Shown: positions 1-6,594 of the stretch, piece by piece
Layout: each line of letters starts with the position of its first letter
How positions within the stretch are numbered: the stretch's first letter is position 1
Origin: Desulfovibrio sp.
GTDB lineage: Bacteria; Desulfobacterota; Desulfovibrionia; Desulfovibrionales; Desulfovibrionaceae
Direction of reading: 5' to 3'
DNA length: 9,994 bases
Assembly: GCA_020217165.1 (NCBI GenBank)
Contig: JAIWOE010000140.1
Span: 1-9,994, forward strand
Program-made: the position numbers and the translations under genes
Notes under the pieces: model-generated
Database searches by the model: none
What the model was told of the DNA's origin: nothing
The model's input: the letters and a program-made list of their open reading frames with translations, nothing else

Positions 1-94
1 GTTCGGCGACGACTATTACAACAAGCACTATTATGGCGCGCGACGCCTGCCGCAGGTGGAAGCCCTGGCCCTGACGGCCTCAGCCACGAACTGA
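1..94 (+). CDS. C-terminal fragment of an unidentified protein (partial, 5' end outside window)
   Basis: The frame starting at base 2 is open from the window edge to a TGA at 92-94 and encodes 30 residues. It is tyrosine-rich at first (FGDDYYNKHYYGARRLPQVE) and ends in a small-residue tail (ALALTASATN). The composition looks like real protein, and a terminator-like hairpin follows at 237-270, so I read it as the last codons of a + strand gene. The fragment is too short to assign a family, and no domain is recognisable. Confidence 0.55.
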   Translation, partial: FGDDYYNKHYYGARRLPQVEALALTASATN

Positions 95-108
95 GGCCTC
101 TCTTTGGG

Positions 109-180
109 CCAGTTCCGGACCAGCTCCGGGGGCCAGTTCCGGGGGCCAGTTCCGGGGGCCAGTTCCGGGCCAGTTCCGGG
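109..180. repeat. Tandem array of six 11-13 bp GC-rich repeats
   Basis: Six head-to-tail copies of CCAGTTCCGGG or CCAGTTCCGGGGG are visible, at 109-119, 120-132, 133-145, 146-158, 159-169 and 170-180. Three middle copies are 13 bp; the first and last two are 11 bp because two G are missing. The first copy ends in A instead of G, and the second has AGCTCC instead of AGTTCC. The array starts 14 bp after the stop of the partial upstream gene and lies before its likely terminator, so it would be transcribed in that gene's 3' UTR. Replication slippage is the simplest origin. A protein-binding array is possible but unsupported. Confidence 0.85.
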
Positions 181-236
181 TATGATCTGAGACCAGATGC
201 TGCCGTAACCCAAGGCGACAACGACACCGCTGCAGA

Positions 237-270
237 ATGGGAGGCCCCTCGAGGGGCCTCCCATATTTTA
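237..270 (+). terminator. Rho-independent terminator of the upstream + strand gene
   Basis: Bases 237-264 are a perfect 28 bp palindrome whose arms meet at TCGA; folding leaves a stem of about 12 bp around a 4-base loop. It is followed on the + strand by ATTTTA (265-270). The minus-strand side has no T-run, so it reads as a + strand terminator, about 140 bp after the stop of the partial gene at 1-94. Confidence 0.75.
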
Positions 271-365
271 TTGCCAAGGGTGGCTATCCTCGCTTCCGGT
301 TGCACGGGCCGGCAAACGCGGGTCCCACGGCCTGCCCGCGTGGCGACTCGCTATTAACAAAGAGG
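271..365. other. Non-coding spacer between two terminators, with internal hairpin
   Basis: No plausible gene is seen. The stretch holds a 7 bp perfect stem, ACGCGGG (316-322) with CCCGCGT (335-341), and a GCC/GGC pairing near 273-285. It ends at the 366-404 terminator. It could be an independent small RNA or plain 3' spacer. I see no good -35/-10 pair within it. Confidence 0.3.
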
Positions 366-404
366 AACGCCCCCAGTCGGACTTTGCCGGTAGGGGGCGT
401 TTTT
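366..404 (+). terminator. Strong terminator, possibly bidirectional, between convergent genes
   Basis: AACGCCCCC (366-374) pairs perfectly with GGGGGCGTT (393-401). A smaller CGG/CCG pairing (378-380 with 387-389) sits in the loop. On the + strand a T-run follows the stem (GTTTTTG, 399-405). On the minus strand the same hairpin lies 34 bp after the stop of the PEGA gene (438) and is followed by a weaker CCTCTTTGTT tract, so it may also end that transcript. The + direction is the stronger signal. Confidence 0.7.
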
Positions 405-437
405 GCAGTTTCGAGTGGGGAGGAGCACCCGGAATAG

Positions 438-2405
438 CTACTGGCACAGTCCGCGTTTTTGTGCGTCGCGAATGCCGTCGCAGGCGTCCAGGGAGCAGGC
501 CATCCAGTAATCATAGCATGCCGCCTCCGGGCGTCCCAGGGCTTCGTTGAGCCGGGCGCGTTCCAGATACGGATGCGGGGACCTGTTGGCGAGCTTGATG
601 GCCCGGGTGTAATCCTCCAGGGCGGTTTCGAACTGCTGGAGGCGGGCGTACACCGCCGCGCGCAGCACCATGGCCTCCACCAGGGAGGGGTCCATGGCGA
701 TGGCCTTGGTCAAGGCCTCCACGGCGCCCTGCTCATTGCCGTCCTCCAGCAGGGCCCGGCCATCCTGGAGATGGGCCTTGGCCTGTTCCGCCTGCTGGGC
801 CGGCACCGGGGGGCTGCCGTTTTCCCGGGCCGCCAGCGCGGGGGGCTGCTCCGCGGCAGGCTGCAGCACCACCCGGTACGTCACGGCCTTGCGCTGGGCA
901 ATGGCCACCACCACGCGCATGGGCTCGTATCCATCTCGCCGGATATCCAGGCGATAACTGCCTGCTTTCAGCTCCATGCCCTGCTCGAATTTGGGCTTGA
1001 TGTTGAGGACCATGACCGTGGCGTCCGAGGGCGAGGTTTCCAGAAAGAGCTTGCCGGTGTTGCCCTTGAGGTCCTGAACGTCCACCTCCTTGATTTTGGA
1101 GAAGGAGGACGCTGCGGGCGCGTTTTCCGGCTGCAGAGTGACGTCCAGGGTCAGGGCTTGGCCATCCTGAATGCTCGCCCGCACGGAATGGTCGGCATAA
1201 CCTTCCTTGAGGAAGTGGATGGTGTAATTGCCCACGGGCAAGGCCATGCCATGTTGATATTTGATTTCAAGCTCGGCTATGGTGGCTTCCACGTCCGATG
1301 GCGTCATGTTCAACAGCAGCTTGCCGTGCCCTGGGGCGATGGCATCGCGGGCGCCAGTCTGATTGGTGGTGGAAACCACGGTGGCCTCTGCGGGCGGGCT
1401 GACCACGTGGGTCCCGGAGGCTGCGGCCTGCTCCGGGAGGGGGGGCTGTTGCACTTGCTCCTGTTGATACGCCTGCCCAGGCTGTTCCGGTTGGGCGGTG
1501 GCTGCGTCTGGCGGTTGCTGCTCGGCAGTGCTGGGCACCAGGGTGACCTTGAGGCGGGTGGCCTCCCGGTCTTTGATGTCCACTCGCAGCACCTGTTTTT
1601 CGTAGCCGTCTTTTTGTACATCGATGGTGTACTTGTCCGCCTTGAGCTCAATCCCCTGTTCAAACACGGGCTTGATGCGCAACACGCGCACCGCGGCATC
1701 TTCGGGCGTCACATCCACATACAGCCGTCCGAACCCCTTGCGGTCCAGGGGCAGCTCCTTGGAGGCCTCGTCGTCATCCTTCTTGAGCTGCACCGTGAGG
1801 GTGGTTTTTTCACGAGGCTTGATCTCCGCCGGCAACTCCTGCGGCGCAAACCCCGGTTTGGTGACGCTGACGCGGTACGTGCCGGGCGCCAACTCAATGC
1901 CCTGTTTGAATTTTGGCTTGATGCTCAGGATGCGGATGACAGCATCGGCGGGGGTGGTTTCCACGAACAGTAGCCCCGGGGGTTCTTGCGGGGCGGGTTC
2001 CTCTTCGGGGGTCTTGGCAGGCTCCGGCGCGGGTTGAGCGGTCTCGGTCTTGGGCGGCTCGGCCTGGGCAGTCGCCTGGGCAGTCGCTGGGGGGGGCGTA
2101 ATGCCAGGCAGGGGGGTAAGAGTCACCTCCACGGAGGTGGTCTTGCCAGCGGTGATGGAGAGTTCCTTGAACGCCGTCTCGTACCCGTCGGCCTGGACGT
2201 CAATCATATAGTTGCCCGGAGGCAGCTTGATGCCCTGGACAAACTTGGGCTTTACATACAACAGACGCACCCTGGCGTTCGCCGGGATGGTTTTTACCAC
2301 GAGAACCCCCTCTTCCTGGGCGTGGGCAAGGGGGGCGTGCAGCGACACGCACAAGACGAACGCCAGTAGCAGCAGGCTGCGCATGAACACAGCGGGAGGG
2401 GCCAT
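438..2405 (-). CDS. Exported protein with five PEGA-type repeats and a C-terminal TPR domain
   Basis: Predicted 655 aa. The start at 2405 is chosen because AGGAG (2418-2414, minus strand) lies 8 bases upstream; a frame extending 25 codons further has no comparable site. Residues 8-29 form a Sec signal peptide (leucine-rich core, cleavage likely after AHA, before QEEG). Five beta-rich repeats of about 66 residues follow, near 33-99, 144-209, 226-291, 361-426 and 451-516. They share the pattern TPxDAxVRxLxIKPKF, QGIEL, PGxYxxDV and GYE. Pro/Gln/Ala-rich linkers join several of them. Residues about 541-625 carry TPR helices (for example EAMVLRAAVYARLQQFETAL). The tail has cysteines 630, 637, 642 and 654. 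PEGA domains are usually extracytoplasmic and TPRs bind partners, so a periplasmic scaffold or surface-associated role is inferred; no enzymatic domain is seen. It is divergent from the OmpA-like gene. Confidence 0.88.
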   Translation of the reverse strand: MAPPAVFMRSLLLLAFVLCVSLHAPLAHAQEEGVLVVKTIPANARVRLLYVKPKFVQGIKLPPGNYMIDVQADGYETAFKELSITAGKTTSVEVTLTPLPGITPPPATAQATAQAEPPKTETAQPAPEPAKTPEEEPAPQEPPGLLFVETTPADAVIRILSIKPKFKQGIELAPGTYRVSVTKPGFAPQELPAEIKPREKTTLTVQLKKDDDEASKELPLDRKGFGRLYVDVTPEDAAVRVLRIKPVFEQGIELKADKYTIDVQKDGYEKQVLRVDIKDREATRLKVTLVPSTAEQQPPDAATAQPEQPGQAYQQEQVQQPPLPEQAAASGTHVVSPPAEATVVSTTNQTGARDAIAPGHGKLLLNMTPSDVEATIAELEIKYQHGMALPVGNYTIHFLKEGYADHSVRASIQDGQALTLDVTLQPENAPAASSFSKIKEVDVQDLKGNTGKLFLETSPSDATVMVLNIKPKFEQGMELKAGSYRLDIRRDGYEPMRVVVAIAQRKAVTYRVVLQPAAEQPPALAARENGSPPVPAQQAEQAKAHLQDGRALLEDGNEQGAVEALTKAIAMDPSLVEAMVLRAAVYARLQQFETALEDYTRAIKLANRSPHPYLERARLNEALGRPEAACYDYWMACSLDACDGIRDAQKRGLCQ

Positions 2406-2413
2406 GGGATGAT

Positions 2414-2418
2414 CTCCT
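2414..2418 (-). promoter_or_regulatory. Shine-Dalgarno site fixing the start of the PEGA/TPR gene
   Basis: Minus-strand AGGAG, 8 bases before the ATG at 2405-2403. It favours the 655-aa form over a start at 2480. Confidence 0.7.
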
Positions 2419-2680
2419 GGGGGGGCGGGCAATGCCGCCGGTCTTGTCACGGGCGGTGATGGCATGGACAATACCGACAATCATATAGACTTTGCGTTCC
2501 TGTGGGCGCCATCATGCAGCATGGGGGCAGAACACGCAAGGGCGTGTCGTTGCGCAGGGACGAAGCGTGGCGTGCCGCCTTCGGTGTAGATCGTTGCTTT
2601 GCAGATTTCAAGACGCAGTGGCTTACAGTGGCATGACAGAATGCCCGTTTACTCCATGAGTTGGACAAGAAGAGAAAGTC

Positions 2681-2708
2681 TTGAAAAATTCTAGTGATGT
2701 TATTTGAT
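2681..2708 (+). promoter_or_regulatory. Weak candidate sigma-70 promoter for the OmpA-like gene
   Basis: TTGAAA (5 of 6 matches to the -35 consensus) is followed after 16 bp by TTTGAT (a 3 or 4 of 6 type match to the -10 consensus), inside the AT-rich part of the intergenic region and about 95 bp before the ATG at 2804. The match is modest and the call rests on position as much as on sequence. Confidence 0.3.
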
Positions 2709-2792
2709 GAAATACGGCATTGCATGGATTTCATTTTCACGTAATGTGCTGGAAAAAAATGTGCGGCCTGCCGCCAAGACCCCGGATACGCC

Positions 2793-2797
2793 GAGGT
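2793..2797 (+). promoter_or_regulatory. Shine-Dalgarno site fixing the start of the OmpA-like gene
   Basis: GAGGT 6 bases before ATG 2804 places the start directly in front of a leucine-rich signal peptide. An in-frame ATG at 2720 would put 28 basic and hydrophilic residues in front of that signal and lacks a good site. Confidence 0.65.
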
Positions 2798-2803
2798 GTT
2801 CCC

Positions 2804-4192
2804 ATGCGTCACGTCTTGTTGCTGCTGTTGTTGCTGTCTGCAATGTCCACCGGAGCCTGCGGTGCGCTGCCCCAGTTGTACAGCGGCAATGCATTGCGAG
2901 AGGGGCAGGCCGAGGGTTCGTCCCGAGCCGTGATGGCCACACTGCCGGACCAGGATCATGATGGTGTAGCAGACATGGCGGACACCTGTCCCGACACGCC
3001 GGCCGGCATCATGGTGGATTCCCGAGGGTGTCCCTTGCGGTGCTTCATGCAGTTGCAGGTCGCCTTTGATTCCAATTCCGACGACATAGCCCCCACCCAG
3101 CGGGGCCGCCTGCATGAATTGGCAGACCTGCTGCGGGACAATCCCAGGCTTGAGGCCACGCTGGAGGGCCATTCGGACAACGTGGGGGATCCCCAGCGCA
3201 ACGTGGAGCTGTCCCGGCGGCGGGCGGAGCGCGTGTTGGCCGCCCTGGCTGGAGAGTTCGGCGTGCCCCCAGGGCGCCTGCAGGTGCAGGCCTTTGGCAG
3301 TGCCCGCCCCCTGGCCACCAACGACACACCCTCCGGCCGCGCCCGCAACCGCCGGGTGGAAGTCGCAGTGAAGGGGTATTACGCCGCGCGTGGCGCCTGG
3401 TTGGCCCTGGGGCGTCCGTACAACATGAATTTTTCCACCAATACGGCTGCCCTGGATGACCACATGCTGCCCCGCCTGGACTCCCTGGGCCGGCACCTGC
3501 GCGCGAATCCCGGTGACATGGCCGTGCTGGAAGGGCATAGCGACAGCATGGGGGATCGGCATTCCAACCTGGCCCTGTCCCGACTGCGGGCCGAGGCGGT
3601 GCGGGACTACCTCATGCGCCACTGGGGAGTGGCTCCGGAACGGCTGGCCGTTGCCGCCCTGGGGGACGCTGCCCCCCTCGCCAATATCACCCCCACTGCA
3701 GGCAGGGCGACCAACCGCCGGGTGAGCGTTCGTCTGCATCGCGGCCTGCCGCCTGCCGCCCTGGTGGCCAGGGCCAAGGCTGCCGAGGAGCTGGCCTTGG
3801 ATCCCGCGGCGTCCTGGCGGGAGCGCCGGGTGCCGCAGGTGGTGGTGCAGACCCAGGCGCCCTTGGAGTTTGTTGGTGCCGATGCCACCCTCACGCCGGA
3901 AATGCAGCGACGGCTGGAGAGCATCGGTGCCGTGCTGGCCAGCCGGCCCGATTTGCGGGTGGAGGTGGTGAGCCATTGCGAACGCCTTGGGGATGCGCAG
4001 CAGGAGCGCATCGTGGCGCGCATGCGTGCCCAGGCCGTGCAGACGTTGCTGGAACAGCAGTGCCAGGTGGCTCCGGAACGGCTGGAAGTGCGCAGTGTGG
4101 GCGCAGACATGCCCGTGGCCACCAATGACACCCCTGAGGGACGGTTGCGCAACAGCCGGGTGGAGTTGCGCATCCTGCCGGCTGCACCATAA
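2804..4192 (+). CDS. Exported protein with three tandem OmpA-like peptidoglycan-binding domains
   Basis: Predicted 462 aa. Residues 1-18 are a signal sequence with seven consecutive leucines. Cys19 sits in TGAC, a marginal lipobox, so the protein may be a lipoprotein; cleavage by ordinary signal peptidase is the alternative. Residues 49-77 match the acidic calcium-binding linker (thrombospondin type 3 style) that often precedes OmpA domains: DQDHDGVADMADTCPDTP, then GCP. Three OmpA C-terminal-like domains follow, near 84-190, 205-313 and 352-457. In OmpA an Asp in GHxD and an Arg in LSxxRA contact diaminopimelate. Domain 1 has D125 and R140, and domain 2 has D247 and R262. Domain 3 has SHCE (E393 in place of Asp) but keeps R408, so binding may be weakened. 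Expected role: non-covalent anchoring of the outer membrane or a complex to peptidoglycan. One OmpA domain is usual; three is unusual. Confidence 0.87.
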   Translation: MRHVLLLLLLLSAMSTGACGALPQLYSGNALREGQAEGSSRAVMATLPDQDHDGVADMADTCPDTPAGIMVDSRGCPLRCFMQLQVAFDSNSDDIAPTQRGRLHELADLLRDNPRLEATLEGHSDNVGDPQRNVELSRRRAERVLAALAGEFGVPPGRLQVQAFGSARPLATNDTPSGRARNRRVEVAVKGYYAARGAWLALGRPYNMNFSTNTAALDDHMLPRLDSLGRHLRANPGDMAVLEGHSDSMGDRHSNLALSRLRAEAVRDYLMRHWGVAPERLAVAALGDAAPLANITPTAGRATNRRVSVRLHRGLPPAALVARAKAAEELALDPAASWRERRVPQVVVQTQAPLEFVGADATLTPEMQRRLESIGAVLASRPDLRVEVVSHCERLGDAQQERIVARMRAQAVQTLLEQQCQVAPERLEVRSVGADMPVATNDTPEGRLRNSRVELRILPAAP

Positions 4193-4223
4193 CGCCCGTC
4201 CTTGTCAGCCATTGAGAGCAAGC

Positions 4224-4248
4224 AGGGTGCGCCTCGGTGCGCGACCCT
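4224..4248 (+). other. Imperfect hairpin after the OmpA-like gene, possible weak terminator
   Basis: AGGGTGCGC (4224-4232) pairs with GCGC (4239-4242) and ACCCT (4244-4248), leaving one bulged G and a 6-base loop. It lies about 30 bp after the stop at 4192. There is no T-run after it (TCTGCTGG), so it is not a standard intrinsic terminator. Confidence 0.3.
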
Positions 4249-4484
4249 TCTGCTGGTGCAGGGGGTCGGCATGCTGATGCTTCGCAAAGGGCATCTCCGG
4301 ATTTCGTGGGGCCCTGCTGGGACTCGACGAACGCCGCGGGAAGTGGTACAGCCCTGCGGACCTTGAGAAACGAGCCGCCGGTGTGCAGCAGTGGTCCGTA
4401 TGTCCCCTGCGCGCCGAGTTCCCGGCGCACCTCCTGCGCACCGCCGCCAACAGCCCGACCCGCAATCCGTTGCAGACTTCTTCC

Positions 4485-4488
4485 GGAG
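4485..4488 (+). promoter_or_regulatory. Shine-Dalgarno site fixing a GTG start for the glycosyltransferase
   Basis: GGAG 6 bases before GTG 4495. It is the only good site upstream of the first transmembrane segment and decides against the long frame from 4237. Confidence 0.6.
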
Positions 4489-4494
4489 CTCCGA

Positions 4495-6171
4495 GTGACC
4501 CCCGACAACGCTGCCTCCGCCGCCGAACTCGCCGCCGGCCCCGCTGCCATTGCCCCCTCGCCGTCCCCCACCCCGCGCTGGTTTGCCGACCCCTGGTGCT
4601 GGGTCATCGTTGCCCTGGCCGCCTTCCTGCTGCTCTACCAGCTTGGGCAGCGCCCCTTTTGGCAGGATGAGGCCGAGACCGCCTGCCTTGCCAAAAATGT
4701 GCTCAAATATGGCCTGCCCCGCGTGACCGATGGGGTGAACATCATCTCCCAGGAGCAGGGCCGGGAATACGGGAAGGATCTCATCTGGTCCTGGTCTCCA
4801 TGGATGCAGATTTACGTCTCCGCCCTGGGGATGAAGCTGGGCGGACAGAACACCTTTGCCGGTCGCCTGCCCTTTGCCCTGGCCGGAGTGATTTGCGTGC
4901 TGCTCACCTATCGCCTGGTGCGGGTACATTTTGCAGATGTACAATGGGCGCGCCTGGCGGCACTGTTCCTGGCCTTGTCCGTCCCGTTCCTGCTGTTTGG
5001 CCGGCAGAACAGATATTATACACTGGGCGCGATCCTGACGATCCTTAGCCTTGAGGCCTTCATCCCACGACGGGCCAGCTCCTGGGCCAACGTGCTGGCC
5101 GGGGTCTCCATGGGGTTGATGTTTCACGCCAATTATTTGCTTTTATTCAGTTTTGGTCCGGCCATTGTGGTGGCCAAGTGCCTGGTGGAGCGCCAGCTGC
5201 CCCGGCTCAGGGACCTGCTGATCATGGGCGTGTGCGCCATGGTCATCATTGTGCCCGGATTCATGATGTACGGTATCGGCAAGCAGGGCGGCATGCTGGA
5301 CTTCACCAAGATACCGGCTAATATTGGTAATTATTTTGCAGATTTTGTGCAATTTATGCTGCCGTTGCCCGTGGCGGTATACTTGGTGTGGCGCTGGCGC
5401 AGGTTCTTCCTGGCCTTCATGCTCAAGCATGCGCCGGAGGACCGGGCCGAGCGCATGATGCTGCTCATGGGCTTGACCATGCTGGGCAGCGTGCTGATTC
5501 TGGCCCTCATTCCACAACGCTTTCTGCGGTATCTCGTGCACCTGTACCCCCTGCTGGCGGTGATGCTGGCCTGGCTGTGCCTGAAAATCTGGCGCAACCA
5601 CAAGCCCTGCGGCGCCCTGTTGGGGGGGCTCCTGCTCTTCACCAACTGGATGCATATTATCCCCATGGAAGTGCTCGGCATTGTGAACCGTCCCTGGCAG
5701 ACGGATCCGCAAATGCTGGCGTATCCCAACATCCCCATCCGGCTGCTGCTGGCGGAGCTGGTGCACGGCTATCCCGACGTCAATGGGCACATCATCGACT
5801 TCTTCAAGAAAAACGCCCACAAGAATGATACCATCCTCATTACTTACGGCGACTTGCCCCTGCAGTTTTATACGGATTTCAAGATTCTGGGGGGACTGCG
5901 GGCGGACGATCCCGACGCCGTCAACAATCCCGAGTGGCTGCTCAAGCGCAGCGTTTCCCGGACGGATCGCGATGGCTTTCTTGTCCAGTCCGATGATGTC
6001 ATCCTCAATGTGTTGAACCTGGAGCGCGACTACGATCGCATTGATCTTGGCGTGCCGGACGACATGTTCGGCAACCGGGCGGATCCATATTACCATCAAT
6101 TCGTGCCGCAGGAAGAACCGTACCAAACGCTGGTGGTGTACCGGCGCAAAGACTTGCGAGACAGGCAGTGA
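4495..6171 (+). CDS. GT39/ArnT-type polytopic membrane glycosyltransferase
   Basis: Predicted 558 aa from a GTG start. After an Ala/Pro-rich N-terminus, the first membrane segment (about 34-51) is followed by FWQDEAETACLAKNVLKYG. Its acidic pair D58-E59, in the first extracytoplasmic loop, matches the catalytic-loop motif of GT-C enzymes of the GT39/PMT/ArnT group. These transfer a sugar from a polyprenyl-phosphate donor to a protein or lipid A on the periplasmic face. Further hydrophobic segments lie near 123-141, 152-169, 175-190, 200-229, 240-260, 284-300, 320-340, 347-365 and 374-390. A soluble C-terminal part (about 400-558) is probably periplasmic. The substrate cannot be read from the sequence; the N-terminal half supports the family better than the C-terminal half. 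The stop overlaps the next gene by 4 bp, implying translational coupling. Confidence 0.85.
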   Translation: MTPDNAASAAELAAGPAAIAPSPSPTPRWFADPWCWVIVALAAFLLLYQLGQRPFWQDEAETACLAKNVLKYGLPRVTDGVNIISQEQGREYGKDLIWSWSPWMQIYVSALGMKLGGQNTFAGRLPFALAGVICVLLTYRLVRVHFADVQWARLAALFLALSVPFLLFGRQNRYYTLGAILTILSLEAFIPRRASSWANVLAGVSMGLMFHANYLLLFSFGPAIVVAKCLVERQLPRLRDLLIMGVCAMVIIVPGFMMYGIGKQGGMLDFTKIPANIGNYFADFVQFMLPLPVAVYLVWRWRRFFLAFMLKHAPEDRAERMMLLMGLTMLGSVLILALIPQRFLRYLVHLYPLLAVMLAWLCLKIWRNHKPCGALLGGLLLFTNWMHIIPMEVLGIVNRPWQTDPQMLAYPNIPIRLLLAELVHGYPDVNGHIIDFFKKNAHKNDTILITYGDLPLQFYTDFKILGGLRADDPDAVNNPEWLLKRSVSRTDRDGFLVQSDDVILNVLNLERDYDRIDLGVPDDMFGNRADPYYHQFVPQEEPYQTLVVYRRKDLRDRQ

Positions 6172-6593
6172 GCTATCCCTTCTCCATTCCAAAAACTGTG
6201 CAGTATTGGGCTGTCACCGCGCTGCTGGCAAGCATTGCCGTGGCCGGGGCGCTGGGCACGCCGGAAATCGCCCAGCGTGTGATCCCGCAGCTGTATTACG
6301 ACAGCCAATTGTTCTGGACCGGTCGCCAAATGGTGTATGCCGAACGGGACATCGTCTATACCGACAGCTCCCTCAAGTTTGTGCAGGAATTGTTGCAACA
6401 GCCGCAGGAACAGTCATCGGTACAGCTGCAGAGCGAAGGGTCACTGAAAACTGCCCTGCGGAAAATGGTGGCCCGCAAGCAACGTGCCGTGGAAAAGGCC
6501 AACCTGCTGCATTTCAAGTTTGAACGCCTGCAGCGGCAGCACGCGCTGGCCATGGGCATTGCCCGGGAACCCCAACCGGTGGAGGGGCTGTAG
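6168..6593 (+). CDS. Small single-TM protein with C-terminal coiled coil, unknown function
   Basis: 141 aa from GTG 6168, which overlaps the stop of the glycosyltransferase as GTGA. There is only a weak purine stretch upstream, so translation probably depends on coupling; the next in-frame ATG is at codon 55, behind the membrane segment. Residues about 13-30 (YWAVTALLASIAVAGALG) form one membrane segment or uncleaved signal anchor. A Tyr/Gln-rich part follows (PQLYYDSQLFWTGRQMVYAE). Residues about 92-128 are Lys/Arg/Leu/Gln-rich and look alpha-helical, plausibly a coiled coil. I do not recognise a family. The tight arrangement suggests it works with the glycosyltransferase or with the next small membrane protein. 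Confidence 0.75.
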   Translation: MSYPFSIPKTVQYWAVTALLASIAVAGALGTPEIAQRVIPQLYYDSQLFWTGRQMVYAERDIVYTDSSLKFVQELLQQPQEQSSVQLQSEGSLKTALRKMVARKQRAVEKANLLHFKFERLQRQHALAMGIAREPQPVEGL

Positions 6594-6594
6594 C

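Larger units (their letters stand above)
2406..2803. other. Divergent intergenic region between the PEGA and OmpA-like genes
   Basis: Nearly 400 bp separate the two start codons. The part from about 2640 to 2760 is clearly more AT-rich than its surroundings, as expected for promoters. Possible + strand elements are TTGAAA (2681-2686) with TTTGAT (2703-2708, 16 bp spacer), and TTGCAT (2720-2725) with TAATGT (2742-2747). Possible minus-strand -10 elements are TAGAAT (2693-2688) and TATGAT (near 2490-2485), both without a good -35. None is strong. No further gene is convincing here; open frames in it lack ribosome binding sites. Confidence 0.45.
4193..4494. other. 300 bp gap without a convincing gene
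   Basis: The frame of the following glycosyltransferase stays open back to a GTG at 4237, but that 86-residue extension is Pro/Cys/Arg-rich, has no ribosome binding site and is unlike the protein's N-terminus. A 32-codon frame from ATG 4271 also has no supporting features. The only structure seen is the imperfect hairpin at 4224-4248. It presumably contains the promoter of the downstream operon, but no clear -35/-10 pair stands out. Confidence 0.4.

Noticed and set aside
459..1973. A 504-codon + strand open frame opposite the PEGA gene
   Set aside because: Rich in Gly/His/Arg/Leu with no domain, signal peptide or ribosome binding site; it mirrors the codon bias of the well-supported minus-strand gene.
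2629..2644. Second sigma-54-like element (TGGCATG followed by ATGC) upstream of the OmpA-like gene
   Set aside because: The GG-to-GC spacing is 11 instead of 10 and the -12 box lacks TTGC.
2447..3976. A 509-codon minus-strand frame opposite the OmpA-like gene
   Set aside because: Gln/Gly/His-rich antisense composition. The + strand has clear OmpA motifs, a signal peptide and a ribosome binding site.
4237..4494. 86-residue N-terminal extension of the glycosyltransferase from GTG 4237
   Set aside because: No ribosome binding site and atypical Pro/Cys/Arg composition; GGAG at 4485-4488 supports GTG 4495.
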